A stretch of DNA of 64,000 bases from Anolis sagrei (GCF_037176765.1 NC_090023.1:142091366-142155365); one strand, 5' to 3'. Shown: positions 23,881 through 36,373, counted from the first letter of the stretch. Translations and numbers: made by a program. Notes: generated by a model not told the origin, from the sequence alone.

Positions 23881-24165
23881 TTCCCTGCCATGAGGGAACC
23901 TCCTTCAGACAGTGATGTTAGGAAGGTTCCCCAGCCAACAGGAACCCAGATCAATAGTGGACCAGCTTTTCTGTCCATCAGGGGAGGGCATGGGCATTTT
24001 GAATCTTCTCTACTTCTCTTATGTCAGTTCTTTTAGCGTGGAGACTCTGTACTGACATCCTATCTGGTCAGATTTAATCTGTTTGTTACCATCAAACCCA
24101 GTTGGTGTCTTCAATCTGGCACATTGGCAGTAGTGAAGTGTGCCAGGCTTGAAACTGCTTTTCGT
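23880..24165 (+). repeat. LTR-like fossil, copy 1
   Basis: It shares a colinear series of blocks with 47105-47400: a CCTTC…GACA/GT stretch, CCCCAGCCAACA, ATCAGGGGAGGGC, GGAGACTCTGTA, and a TTCAATCTGGCA/CATTGG tail. The layout resembles an LTR with a start/poly(A) region. It looks old and broken. The family is unassigned. Confidence 0.4.
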
Positions 24166-24189
24166 AGTTAGCTGAAATCACTCTTCTGT

Positions 24190-25120
24190 CCTAGTAATAT
24201 AAGTTCTGTCTTAAAGTTGATTCTTGACTTAAGGATTTTTTGGATTACACCACAAATTTGTCTCCAGAATTTTTAGCCTTTTTACAGGACCACCACATAT
24301 GATAGTAGGAGCCTTCATGGACTTCACACTTCCAACATTTATTATTTGCACCTTTATGCATTTTTAATATTTTTGGAAGGTTAAATGCCATCTAAATATC
24401 ATTTAATAGTAATTATCCTTAAGATTATTTGCTAGTATAAATTTTAGTCCCCTCTGCTACATTTTCCCACTTCTCTAGTTCTATATTATAGCCAAATGTC
24501 TGTGTCAATTTAGTCATACATTCTTTAATTACTTCTTCTTCCATTTCTATTTTCCACAGACACATAGATTTTATCAATTAAGTGGTTATCATTCACACAT
24601 AATTGTAACTCAAATACACTTCTACTTAGTTCATAGCCAAACAGTTTTAAATCCATTTTATATCTTTCCTGCAAGTTATATTCCACCCCTCTGCCATCAG
24701 CTCTTCACTTGTTTTGAAATTAATTTGGCTATTTTATTTATTAATTTATTTTGCCACATTTATATACCCCCTTTCTCAGCCCTAAGGTGTCTTAAGATGG
24801 TTTACAGTCCAATTTAAATAAATCTTTTATTATATATTTTTTCTCAATTCTATGAAGTGCCTCCTGTACTGAAATTCATAATGGTGTTTTGGTTCATTTA
24901 TATTTACTCCAAATTCTCAACAGAGCTCTCCTCATATAATAGTTTCCAAAGTCTGCATTTTTGTAGCATTGTCATACCATAAATATGCATGTGAACCAAA
25001 TCTCAGATTGTGCCCCTCTAAATTTAACAAGTTCTGATCTCTCAACATTATCCAGTCCTTTATTCATGTGAGACAGCAAAATGAAAAATACATTTTAAAA
25101 TTTGGTAATCCTAAACCTTC
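24190..25120 (-). repeat. L1 LINE, ORF2 C-terminal region
   Basis: The minus strand near 24270-24350 encodes NKCWKCEVHEGSYYHMWWSC followed by KKAK, the conserved L1 C-terminal cysteine/WWSC motif. Next is KFWRQICGVIQKILKSRINF-type sequence near 24185-24265. Upstream L1 sequence extends toward 25120 with many breaks. A short L2-type tail lies inside at about 24735-24830. Confidence 0.75.
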
Positions 25121-25384
25121 TCTTTTCTTGTTGTCTCGACAGGCAGCTCTTTGGGCTCAGGTAGCCCAGTGACAAGGGATGGCTGTCCCCTTGAATACTT
25201 GGTACATTAACAGCACCAACAATCTTGTTTTCTGTATTTCTTAACTGGTTTAGATACCCAACGATGCCTGGATTAGTTCTCTGGTAATTTGTAACACTAT
25301 TTATTTGAAAAACTAATTGGATTTTATGAATGCCCCCATTAAGAAAATGCATAAAATATGAGTGGACTACATACTCACACCATG

Positions 25385-25800
25385 CCAAGTTAATTACCCT
25401 CAAATCCCACCATGTTGGGTCCGTGTGGCAAGTGTGGTCGAGATCCACCACTGGAGGGGTTCACAGTGCTCTCTGGGTGCAGGGTGAGCTGCAACTCCCA
25501 TCATGCTGAGTCAGTTCCCTAAGCTCTTCCAGCATTTGCTGTTGGTCATGGGGGATATGTGTGTCATGTTTAGCCCAGATCCATCATCAGTGTGGTTCAC
25601 AGTGCTCTCTAGATACAGGATGAACTACAACTTCCATCATGCTGGTTCAGTTCCCCCAAACCCTTCCAGTATGTCATCATTGGGGGTCTGTGTGCCAAGT
25701 GTGGTCCAGATCCATCATTAGTGGGGGTCTTTGATTGTGGGTGAACTACAATTCCCAAAATTGTGGGTCAACCCCCCCCATTCCCCCAACTGTCCTTTTT
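25385..25800. repeat. tandem repeat, about 3 units of about 133 bp
   Basis: Units start near 25419 (GTCCGTGTGGCAAGTGTGGT), 25553 (ATATGTGTGTCATGTTTAGC) and 25686 (GTCTGTGTGCCAAGTGTGGT). Each continues with AGATCCA(C/T)CA, GGTTCACAGTGCTCTCT (first two units) and a CAACT(C/T)CCATCATGCTG-like block. The units are diverged, so the array is old. It may be internal to a hAT-type element, because the 51.2-51.8 kb element has similar CACTGTGGACTC and TTGGCATGAATAC motifs. Confidence 0.75.
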
Positions 25801-26225
25801 AGTATAAAAAGTCTATTAGATGATGATTGAAAAGCAGAAGATTAATGAGATACCCAAATGTCAGAAGATTGAAAAATTACATCTAAATACTGAATCAGTC
25901 TAACTTGTTCTGTTTTGTCAGCTATAATGCATTTAGTCAATGAGAGCCTCTTGATAACAATCATAAATTCATTTTGCTGAAATTAATGGTCAACATGTTT
26001 CATTACTATAGCATATAAACACTCTTGACTCTTTCGAAATTTGATTTAGGTCCATTTTAATCCATGCAAAAAAGGCAGCATTGTATGCAAACAGGAATCG
26101 AGGGATACTGGCTGTGTCTAGTTTTGGAAAATATAAATCTTCTGAAATGAAAAACATGGAAATATCATTAAGATACAGATTGAGTACATGAGTGCATGGC
26201 TACAATCTACACGGTATCTCATGTG

Positions 26226-26905
26226 CACTGTGGTACTCTGATAAGTGATCTTGGAGTCCTTGTGGACAACAAATTAAACATGAGCCAATAATGTGATGCT
26301 GCAGCTAAAAAAGCCAATGGGATTTTGGCCTGCATCAATAAGATTATAGTATCTAGATCCAGGGAAGTCATACTACCCTTCTATTTTGCCTTGGTCAAAC
26401 CACAACTAGAATACTGTGTCCAATTCTGGGCACCACAATTGAAGAGAGATATTGACAAGCTGGAAAGTGTCCAGAAGAGAGCGACTAAAATGATCAAGGG
26501 TCTGGAGAACAAGCCCTATGAGAAGTGGCTTAAAGAGCTGGGCATGTTTAGCCTGCAGAAGAGAAGACTAGGAAGAGACATGATAGCCATGTGTGAATAT
26601 GTGAGGGGAAGTCATAAAGAGGAGGGAGCAAGCTTGTATTCTGCTGCCCTGGAGACTAGGACGCAGAGCAATGGCTTCAAACTACAGCAAAGGAGATCCC
26701 ACCTGAACTTTCTGACTGTGGGAGCTGCTCAGCAGTGGAACTCTCCATCCTGAAGTGTGGTGGAGGCTCCTTCTATGGAGGCTTTTAAACAGAGGCTGGA
26801 TGGCCATCTGTTGATGGTGCTTTGAACGCGATTGTCTGCTTCTTGGCAGGGGGTTGGACTGGATGGCCCACGAGGTCTCTTCCAACTCTAGGATTCTATT
26901 CTATA
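26226..26905 (+). repeat. CR1 LINE, ORF2 C-terminus and 3' end
   Basis: It contains a 142-codon open stretch (26325-26753) with [48 protein letters not shown] and AAQQWNS, the conserved CR1 C-terminal motifs. The 3' end GGGGGTTGGACTGGATGGCC is followed by GATTCTATTCTATAATAA. It is one of the youngest-looking LINE pieces here, but strongly 5'-truncated. Confidence 0.9.
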
Positions 26906-28156
26906 ATAATGAACCAGAAGCAATAGAAGAAAGAAGTTTAGCTTACAATCTTCTCTGGATGTCAAATGAATATGTGATTTCAAATATATCTTAATAACAT
27001 AGAAACAACCCCTGAGTAGCCATTGGCATTTCTCAAATAGGTGGCTTAAAACTACACATAGCTGATATAAGTCTCCTTCCCTTCTCTCTTTTTGTTTTTA
27101 TTTTGTTGTCTTTGTTTGCTATTTACTTTTCATCCAAACTTTTTTCTTCTTCTTCACAGGATATGTTGATAAAGGATAAATGCATTTGCCTAAAGAGCAA
27201 TCTGGCCTATCAAAAGTGATCTATGCAGCATCCGAACACAGCCAAGGCATTTCATCAGGCTGAATTGGCATTTCAACCCCAGAAAAACATCTATTACTAT
27301 CAACTTGGCATTTCCTAAGGCACACTGAAGCAAAACCCTTCTATCAATGAATACACACACACACACACACACACACACATACTATTTACATATTTTTTTG
27401 GCTATGTAAATTATGCTGCAAAGCTCAACCATTTCTCCCAGTTAGTGGTCTTAGCAATATTGAGTCCAACAAGCGTCATAGCCATGAGATAAACGAATTA
27501 GCACTGTAAAAGTATCCCCACTGAGAGCATAGTATTGTTACCCAATGAAGCAGTGGAAAAATTGTAATTAACATAGATTAACTAGACTTGCCTTAAAAAA
27601 AAAAGAACAAGTTCATTGTTTGCCAGAATAATTATTCAGTGATGACATGACATTATTGCAAAATTACATATTTCTTTGGAAAATGAACATTGAATTGCTT
27701 GATTTACTTGTGCATAAAAAGAATTAAAGTGTCATTATGTCATACCAATTTTGTTGGTACAAAAACTCCATGTGCTGTTTCAATATATGACATAAATGTT
27801 TAAGTAAAGCTGCAATCCTATGCACTTACTTGGAAATAAATCCATTGAAGCCAGTGGGACTTGCTTCTGTGTAAACATGCATAGTAAGGTGCTATAAACC
27901 ACAGTCTAATCATCTTGTTCCTCAGTTGGAAATAAATAAGTAAAATATGACTTTTTGCAAATGGAATTTAGTAGGAAATGCAAGTAGGAATTCAAATTTG
28001 TAATTTAAATAATGAAGAAGAAGTTATTTTGAGATCAGAAACCACAACTTTCTAGTCTAAATGATGTCAACTTTTACCAAACTTCAGTTGTAAGATGCCA
28101 TCAACAGTAAGACACACACTAATTTCAGGACTGCCACCATACATCTGTGATTCCAA
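26906..28156. other. non-coding DNA with CA microsatellite
   Basis: No gene recognised. A (CA)n tract of about 16 units runs over 27349-27380. The rest is AT-rich and apparently single copy. Confidence 0.45.
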
Positions 28157-28283
28157 GGGCCCTTCCATACAGTCCTATATCTGAATATCAAGGCAGTGTG
28201 GACTTACATAACCCAGTTCAAAACAGATATTGTAGGATTTCCTGCCTTGATATTCTGGGATGTAAGGCTGTGTGGAAGGGCCC
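28157..28283. mobile_element. foldback MITE (GGGCCCTTCCACACAGCC family)
   Basis: GGGCCCTTCCATACAGTCCT at the left and GGCTGTGTGGAAGGGCCC at the right are inverted. The arms carry the AATATCAAGGCAG block and its complement CTGCCTTGATATTC. There is a small deletion in one arm relative to its sisters. Confidence 0.85.
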
Positions 28284-28900
28284 TAAGATACACCCCATTT
28301 TAGAGATGTTTAGCTAGGAATCAAAGTGTGTCTTAGAATCAAAGAAATACAGCTTATAATTCCAGGGTTTCTGACCAAGGGTAAGTCTAGAATTATATGT
28401 GATCTGGCTGTAGAATTTATTTTAGGACCTCATTACAGGCAGGGGGAAGCAGGAGGTAGTGTCTTTTCCTGTTGCATTTTGTAGCATTTCATCTTGAAAA
28501 AAGAGAATTTACCCCCATCACACAGAATGTGCCTCTGCTCGATTTGAGTTAAACCATATACTTCATTCCTCACCACACAGGTGGCTGTTATCTCCTCCCA
28601 TTCCGTCACCTGCCCATGTAACAAGCTTTTAATTTGTGTTTTTTTTTAAATTACACAATTGCAGAAGAGCTTTCAAAACAGGAAAAAGTTAGAATTTCAA
28701 AGGTTCAAAATTGTGCAGTACCAGCAAAAAAAATTAAGGTTAGAATTATGTACAAGATTGTTTCTGTGTCTGAGGAGTAATGGCAGCAAAAGGAGCATTG
28801 CGGGGCATGAAAAGCCTGCCCACATGCGAGCCCACACTGAAATGTCACAAAACAAACTGAAGATGGGCAAATGCTCAATTTTTTCATCCCATGGAAAAAT
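28284..28900. other. non-coding DNA, nothing firmly recognised
   Basis: 28425-28620 begins GACCTCATTACAGG, much like the left edge of the possible MITE at 15465, and may be a relative of it. The frame at 28659-29003 has no known motif. Confidence 0.35.
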
Positions 28901-29800
28901 ATTTATTATTATTATTCTACATTTATACCCCTCCCTTCTCACCCCAGTGGGGACTCAGGGTGACTTACAATCCATGGCATACAATGCCCCATTACACATA
29001 TAATAATAAACTTAACATATCAATTTAAACAATTAACATATCAATTTAAACATACAATAATAAACATGACATAATAATTCAAATATAAATACAATAAAAA
29101 GTTTAGAAGTAATTCAAATAAAAATACAATTAAAAAGCTTAAAAGTAAACATACAATACTTCAAATATAAATACAAAAAAAGCTTAAAAGTAAACATTCA
29201 ATCCCAACCAAAGTGGGCTGATGGAATAAGTGGTCAGAAGCAACAGGAGAGGCCCGAAAATGAGTGCCCGCACAGGTGTTCCAATGTCCAAATGATGGGC
29301 AGCGTGGCCATGGAGGCACCTCGCGCAGGTGTTCTGGCAGCCGGGCAATGGGTGGCACAGCCATTAAAGTAGCAGGGCAGCGAGGTTGCAGAGGCCATGT
29401 TCTCTCCCTGCTTAGTCATATATATTAAAACAATCATTAAAAGCACATCAACATTAAAAACCACTCGTTTGAAATCACACAGTCCAATATTGTAGTTTGT
29501 GGCCGTTCCAGATTGTCATTGCATAATTCTATGCTTTCTTACTGCATTGATAGATTACTAACCAAACATTTGATCCCACATGCAAGTTTTTAACTTTTTC
29601 CTGAAGGTCAGGAGGGAGGGGGCTGATCTAATTTCACTAGGGAGGGAGTTCCATAGCTGAGGGACCATCACTGAGAAGGCCCTGTCTCTCATGCCTGCGA
29701 AGGAGCTGGGATCGAGACCAGGGCCTCCCCAGAAGACCTTAACCTCCTAGCTGGCTCATAGAGGGAGATACGTACAGACAGGTAAATTGGGCCTCACTTA
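28900..29800 (-). repeat. L2 LINE, ORF2 C-terminus and 3' region
   Basis: The ATTATTATTATTCTACATTT tail and the TACCCCTCCCTTCTCACCCC hairpin side mark the 3' end. 29600-29750 is the complement of the L2 C-terminal coding region (TCTGGGGAGGCCCTGGTCTC read on the minus strand; RDRAFS-like). AT-rich direct repeats of about 40-50 bp (ATAAACTTAACATATCAATT units) lie at 29000-29200. Confidence 0.65.
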
Positions 29801-30795
29801 TGGCCATTGTTTCTGCAGTGGCATGTGCCCAAAAAGTTTTAACTTCTTTCTGACAAATTTCATCACCTGACAAATAGATGACCACAGGGAAATGGTATTT
29901 CCATATAAAAATATGAGATTTCCACACAATTATACTCCTGTTACTCATCTTTCATTTCTTGTATTTTCATGATTTTCCCAGATAACAAGTTGACACTTCA
30001 TTTTCTCAATTTCTCTCTTTAAAGACACTAACACCTTAACCCAAATATTTTGTTTCTCACCCAATGATTCTTTTTCTGATGAAGAAGGAATGAACATATT
30101 TCATCAATTGTAAGACAGCAATACACACCGCTTTGTCTCTCTGGGCTGACACTCTTTGTCACTGTCATTGCTGGAAAAAAAGAGAATGGCAGTAGTAGCT
30201 GAGAGAGCTGGGGAAACCAGCTGAGATAAAAGGGGGGGCAGCTGAGAGAGTGGAAGAGTGGAGGTGGCAGTGGTGAAAAGATATTCTGTGTGCCAGGATC
30301 ATGAGGCAGTCACAATGGAGAAGTAATGGAGAGCTGCTGCCTCATGCTCCTGGCACGCACAACTTTCTTTCCATCTCCTCTCTTCACTCCTACCACCCCC
30401 ACTCTTCCCTTCCCTACCTTTCCTTTCACCCTCTCAGCCCCCACTACCACACCTGATCCTTTAAAAAAATCCCACGAGTCTAGGACATTGATTATAAGAT
30501 GTACCTGTTACCAAAAACCGGGACCCCAAAATCCGTGACCAGGAGAGGTCCAATCATATAGTCAGGGAGGGTCTTTTAGAAAAGCATGACCTTTTAGAAA
30601 ATGGCAGTCATAACATTTTAGAGAAAAGCCAAAAACCCATTTGAGTAGAATCTTCTCAAATGATATACAACCAAATGTAACTATGCAAGGCAATTGGCTA
30701 CAGTTGTTAGACTGAACAACCTATTGTCTCTCATCTGTTAGGAACAGAGAATATGCCAATGCATAAAATAGCAGTTCTTCCAAAGTGTTTTTCAG
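29801..30795. other. non-coding DNA, nothing recognised
   Basis: Purine-rich stretch (30165-30260) and pyrimidine-rich stretch (30358-30450). 30450-30560 may be a MITE end (AAACCGGGACCCCAAAATCC). No gene or RNA feature is visible. Confidence 0.35.
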
Positions 30796-30820
30796 TGCCA
30801 CACACACACACACACACACC
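30796..30820. repeat. (CA)n microsatellite
   Basis: About 12 uninterrupted CA units. Confidence 0.9.
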
Positions 30821-31324
30821 ATCCCATTAACACTCGAGACAAAATAAAGTAGACTTCGATAAAAATAACATATTTGGTTTACTCACAACCTTCATGTGTT
30901 CAGCATACACAGGTACACAGGGCTGGGCTTTATCACAGCTAGTTAATCACCAGCAGCAATAGATCTTACCAGTTGAAAGATTGGCAGTTTGAAGCCCAGG
31001 TCAGAGTGAGCACCCAACCTTCAGCCCAGCTTACTGTCCACCTAAGCAGTTCCAAAACAGCTGTGAGTAGAGAAATTCGGCACTGCTTAAGTAGGGAGGT
31101 ATTTTATAGCATCATAAACGAAATATCAGAAAATGCTGGTGATCAAAGGAAAGAGGGTGTCTGTGATCAAGGGCTCTTCATCATAGAGGATGGAGTGAAA
31201 GCACCTGCCTGTGGCCGGAATAGACCACACCTCCAGGACACCTAAGTTGGGAGAAAAATGCCAACATAATACCTCTATCTGTTGTCTGTCCTGTCTGTTT
31301 AATGGCATTGAATGTTTGCCGTGT

Positions 31325-31406
31325 ATGTGTTCTATGATCAACCCCGAGTCCCCTTCAGGGTGAGAAGGGCTGAATATAAATGCTGTAAATAAATAAATAA
31401 ATAAAT
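31325..31406 (+). repeat. L2-type LINE 3' end
   Basis: GATCAACCCCGAGTCCCCTT, CAGGGTGAGAAGGGCTGAAT and an AAATA-repeat tail. Plus orientation, 5'-truncated. Confidence 0.75.
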
Positions 31407-33222
31407 GCACAACTTATCCGTCAGTTACAGATATGTTTGAGATAGTTTCTGTGCCATCCGATCACAACATCTCTCTTAGAATAAACAGCAGGCAAATGTT
31501 TGCAAGTCTGCAATCTGAGCAGTCCCAGAGTCTAAAAAAGTCTGTGCTGTGTGCTCGTCCTAGAATGGATCATGTGGTCTTCAGCCCCTCCCACACCTTC
31601 TCAGGAAAAACATAGAGCAAGGAAATAAAGCTGCATATCAGAACATACATACACTAAGTAAGCAACAGGATTATAAACAAACAAATCACTAGAAGAGGTT
31701 TGAAGAAGGTTATAATTTCCAACAGGGTCCCACTGGCTGACACTCAAGAATGACCCTTTCTCCACAAGCATCCCTAGGGGCTAATCCTATTATTCCTCTG
31801 GGCAGTTGATACAATCACCAGATATCCTTCCTGGCCAACAATGAACCCTCGGTTCAGCCAGCTTGAAAGTTCACCGAGTCACCCATCACCCTATCTTTCT
31901 TTCTCTCTGGAAACCCATCCAGTGTTTTCTCAGCCAGGACCCATTGTAAAATTCTTGCTGACAGAATTAAAACATTAGGATCATCAGTCTCAGACCTTGC
32001 CCATATTCCTTCCCTTAAGCACCCAAAGGAGATGGATGCAGAATACATCTACAAACTGAGCAATGACAGTATTAAATATCCTGCCAGACTAGGAAAGCCA
32101 TTAGCTGCAGCAACTGACAGCATACCTCCACCAATGAGTGCACAGATTGTAACTTGCACCAATCAGCATCTGGAGCACCAAAGGTCCATTATTTCAGATT
32201 GCTGTCAAGTCTCTATAGATGCTCTGTATGTATCCATTGCCTTTTAGTTTGATTTGGTAGTACTTCCTCCTCGACATCCTGTTTGTGTCTGATTTGGAAC
32301 TTCAGAACCTCGGCACACCAGGAATCCAAATCTACAGTTCTGTGAAGCTGAAATCACATAACACCAGTTTGTGAACTTCAATTATTATTATTATTGAGGG
32401 TAGGGGTGCATCTTAGACTCTGTGAAATAGAGTATTGCTCATCTCAAACAACTGCTGCCTATTCCAAAGCTTTATCACGCAGTTCCATTACTCAGTATTG
32501 CAAATGCATGAAACACAGTCTCAGAAAAGGTATTTCCAGAATGGAAGAATTTGACCACCTTTGTAAATCTCCCTCTCAGGGAAAATCCGACAAAAGTCAT
32601 TATGACGTTTATGAATTTGCAAATCTATATGAAAATCTAAATGTCTACAGTTTCATGTGATGCAGATTATAACTTAAAATGTAAACCATTTTTTAAAGAC
32701 CCACTGCATTGAGGTTGTCAAAATGATTGATGGGAACACTGCTGTTTGTCTATGTTCTTTTCTCAGCAGTCCCAAATTGAATCAACATGCTAACTGAGCA
32801 TAAATTAATGTTATTATCTCCATACAGTTTTCTGAAAATTGTGTCAACTTTGCTCTTGCCAAAGAAATGTTTCTGGCATATTTGATGTAGTTCTACGGAG
32901 TTAGGAAAAAATCTAAATAAAGGCAGCAAACAGTTGTAACTATTTAAGTCAAATCAGTCTCCTTGAAACAATGGTCTTGCTCTTTTGTTAGAAGAAGCTT
33001 AACTGCTCCAAACTTTTCAGCAAAAAAAGAACAACATAAAAGAATAATGACCATGAAAAAATAGTCATTATGAAAAGTTAAGGCCTCTCTTACCTTTAAT
33101 ATCTCCTCAGAAATAGACATTGTTTGACAGTCAAATTAGCATACTAATCAGTAACTCTTCTTGTCTTTAAGACTGTGTAGTCAAATAAGATGATTATTTA
33201 CCCTTTACTTTAAGTGACTAAG
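31407..33222. other. unassigned DNA, about 1.8 kb
   Basis: 31410-32260 is GC-richer than its surroundings and may be an old interspersed element. The frames at 31854-32048 (minus) and 32032-32247 (plus) have no known motif and no convincing splice sites. 32260-33222 is AT-rich and apparently single copy. Confidence 0.35.
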
Positions 33223-33400
33223 GCCCCTTCCACACATTATCTGCTTTGAACTGGGATATATGGTAGTGTGGACTACCATAACCCAGTTCAAAGCAGATAT
33301 TGTGGGATTTTCTGCCTTGACATTCTGAGTGGCCTTCCACAAAGCCTTATATCCCAGAACATCAAGGCAGAAAATCCCACAATATCTGAGTGTGGATTCG
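33223..33400. mobile_element. foldback MITE fragments, two overlapping copies
   Basis: 33223-33330 starts GGCCCCTTCCACACATTATC and contains CCCAGTTCAAAGCAGATATT. From about 33331 a second partial copy begins (GGCCTTCCACAAAGCCTTAT) and runs to the complete copy at 33401. Same family as 28157-28283. Confidence 0.75.
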
Positions 33401-33522
33401 GGGCCCTTCCACACAGCCCTATATCCCAGAATATCAAACGAGTAAAACCCACATTATCTGAGTGTGGATTCAGATAATCCAGTTCAAGGCAGATAATGTT
33501 ATATGGCTGTGTGGAAGGGCCC
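33401..33522. mobile_element. complete foldback MITE
   Basis: GGGCCCTTCCACACAGCCCT at the left and GGCTGTGTGGAAGGGCCC at the right are near-perfect inverted ends. It inserted beside or into older copies of its own family, forming a cluster of three. Confidence 0.85.
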
Positions 33523-33562
33523 TAAATGTCCCCTGAAGGGGACTCGGGGCTGATCATGCACA

Positions 33563-33870
33563 TCTAATCACCTCTCAACAAAAGATTCCCCCAGGCACTG
33601 CCAAGCCATCAAATGCTAATTAAGGTGGTCAGTTGAAACATTCACACCTAGCTCCACCAGACATGAGTCCTTTGTCTCACCCTGGTCATTCCACAGATAT
33701 ATAAACCCTTTTTTCCTAGTTCCAACAGACCTCACTACCTCTGAGGATGCTTGCCATAGATGCAGGCGAATCGTCAGGAGAAAATGCCTCTAGAACATGG
33801 CCATATTGCCCAGAAAAATCTACAACAACCCAATGATTCCGGCCATGAAAGCCTTCTACAATACATTGTC
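33563..33870 (+). repeat. retroposon-like repeat (Penelope-like, tentative), long plus copy
   Basis: It contains AGATATATAAACCCTTTTTT, CCTAGTTCCAACAGACCTCA, CTACCTCTGAGGATGCTTGC, ATGGCCATATTGCCC, and then the terminal GGCCATGAAAGCCTTCTACA. It is the longest plus-strand copy in the window. A short minus-strand L2 3' end (33528-33560) abuts its left side. Confidence 0.65.
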
Positions 33871-33879
33871 CTCATTTTG

Positions 33880-34035
33880 TCAACATAGTGTAAAAGTAAC
33901 TGGGCCCATATTTTATTAGTTTGTTTGCAAGAAGATCATGGGAGACCTTGTTAAAGGTATTACTAAAATCAAGATATATTATATCCGCGGCATTCCCTGC
34001 ATCTACCAAGCTTGCAACTCTATTGAAAAATAATA
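33880..34035 (-). repeat. CR1 fragment, RT region
   Basis: The complement encodes the AFDKVSHDLLANKL-like CR1 stretch (GATCATGGGAGACCTTGTTA on the plus strand is its antisense). Truncated at both ends. Confidence 0.55.
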
Positions 34036-34089
34036 CTGTGCACTAGTTAACAATGGTACTGTGCACCAGTAAACTACTCATAAGCTACT

Positions 34090-34372
34090 TAGTTTGATCC
34101 AGAGTAATTTTTTAAGAATTGCTTGTTGTGTTTCTACTCATTTGTTTTGTCTTCCTAATAAAGAAATAATTGTTTTTAATTTACTTGTCTTCTTTTTGTT
34201 GTTTTTACATATGCATGTTTTTTATGTTATTGTATTTTATATTGTGTTCACTTTTATGTTTGTTTTTAGGCACTTTGTCTGTAAGCTGCCCCAAGTCCCT
34301 TTGGGGAGATGGTGGTGGGTTGTAAGAATAAAGTACTAGTAGTAGTTGTTGTTGTTGTTGTTGTTTTGGAGT
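34090..34372 (+). repeat. L2-type LINE 3' end with GTT tail
   Basis: A T-rich 3' UTR is followed by TGTAAGCTGCCCCAAGTCCC, TTTGGGGAGATGGTGGTGGG, and a tail of AGTAGTAGTTGTTGTTG repeats to 34372. Confidence 0.75.
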
Positions 34373-36373
34373 AATTTTGAGTTAATTGTTGTTATCAAAC
34401 CCTTTATCCTGCAAAGATCCTCCAGAGAGTTAGTGCCTGGCACAGCTTTCCCCCCCAACAAGTAAACTCAGACATTGCTCTTATCACTCTCTGTTCACAT
34501 ATTTATGTGAACTATTCTTATAGATTGCACCAGTGATTCCAGATGTGAAAGGGCTTGGGAAATTGTATGATGTTAGTTTGCATAGGAGCAGTTGGCAGCT
34601 GGGAAAATGCAGTGAGGACTAATTATGGCTCCCTGAACAATCTCTGGTGACTGGTGAATACGCAACCTTAGTGAGACTTAATTAAATTTCTGGACTCACT
34701 GACAAAGCAACCACAAGAGCACTACAGTCAGGTAACGAATTCCCCTCTCCCTTCATTGTAATATATATAAAACCTCATTTGGAGCTGCACTGGGTCCAAG
34801 AGTTACCAGAGATATGGAAGTCTGACGGAGAAAACTATATCTGTAATATTTGTGCAGTATTTCATAAAAACATGTACTTACTATTCTACATTTCATGATG
34901 CTTCTTCTTCTTCCTCCTCCTTTTCTTCTTTTTCTCCAGAGTTTAATGGCCAGCAACAAAAGATATCTCAGATAGGTTCATCCTTTTCCCCCTTGCAATG
35001 CATAGCACAGGGAAAAGGGAATGATGGCATTGGCACATGTGGAAGGCTAGACCAGTTAAAATTAGAACTGGTCAAGCTGTCCACACCAACCCTGAAGTTC
35101 AGGACAGCTCTGGAATTTCGGAGACTCCTGCTAACATAGGATAAAAATGGCGGGCATCCAGATATTGATACCACTGCTCCTGATGACTTCTCCTAGTGGT
35201 TTTATGTATATGTTAAATAGCATGGGAGTCTAAACAGACCCCTGAGGAACTCCACAGGCCCCGCAGCACTTTCTGAAAAGCACACAAATCTTTGCCTGTA
35301 ATGCCTTAAGCGGCATTAGAAACAAAGATTTGGAATCTTACTTGCATGTCACACTACAAAGAACAATTTATCAGGTTTGGAGCTGTCAGACACTGACATG
35401 ATAAGGAATAACACAACATGAATAATGTTTCCCAGAAATCCAGCTTCTTTAATTATAAGCCTCTCTCCCCCTTTCCGCAAAGAAAGACAGAAGATGCAAA
35501 AACACTAATTTCATGCACTGTGCCTGAATGATGTCTCTGTGCTGGCTTTTCCAGATGGCAACCCCCTTCTACTGCAATAACTAATGATGTGGGTATATTT
35601 AGGGGAAATCTAATAACAGTCTTTAACCTTCAACAGCAAAAAGCATGTTGTACAAAATGTTCTTTGGGATGCATTAACAAATATCAATTACTTTAATCAC
35701 TGATGTGCAATCAGCTGTAATAATCAAAATTAATTTTAAGAAATAATTAAACAGACCCTAAGGCAAATTGATGGGGCCAACACTGTATGGTATCATGGAC
35801 TCAGCACACCTGAAAGGAAGTGACTCATTCTAACTCCAAAAAAGGAAGCAAAGGACAAGTATCGTATTTACTCTCCAATGGTTTACGGTATTTTGTATTG
35901 CTGGAAATGTCCTTCAGATATTTCAGAATCTATTATTTTAAAATCTGGAATTAAAACTATCAGATTTTGGGTTACAACCTTACAAGACCAGGAGATTGGA
36001 AGCTAAAGCTGATTTCTTAATATGCTCCATGATTTGTAATTATGATGTGCAATGCCACGAATTGTGCTTGCTTACCATTCATACACCCACATGGAGTGCC
36101 TAGAACAAGCAAAGGTGTGCCATGTTGTCTTGATTCTATAAACAGTAAGCAGGCATGGTTTGACAGCTCTTGGGAGAATCCTTTAGCAATACAGAATTAC
36201 TTTGCTCAGATACAAAGCGAGACTGGAATCATGAGGGGTACCCCATCCTCTTCATCAAGGTTTGGCTTTAAAAACTCTGATTTAAATAAAATAATCAGTC
36301 CTAAGTAGAATCTACTATATAAAAGAGACTTATATACATACTGATTTACAAATTTCATGGATCTATTGTAATA
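34373..36373. other. non-coding DNA with a possible CR1/L2 scrap
   Basis: 35160-35270 reads like an antisense CR1/L2-type 3' region (ACAGACCCCTGAGGAACTCC). The 34852-35139 frame has a low-complexity serine run and no domain. The rest is apparently single copy. Confidence 0.4.

Noticed and set aside
26325-26753. 142-codon protein frame as a host gene
   Set aside because: Its motifs ([22 protein letters not shown]) are the CR1 LINE C-terminus, repeated at 59358-59632.
31854-32247. adjacent frames at 31.9-32.2 kb as missed host exons
   Set aside because: No recognisable domain, no convincing splice sites, and the surrounding sequence has the look of an old interspersed element.
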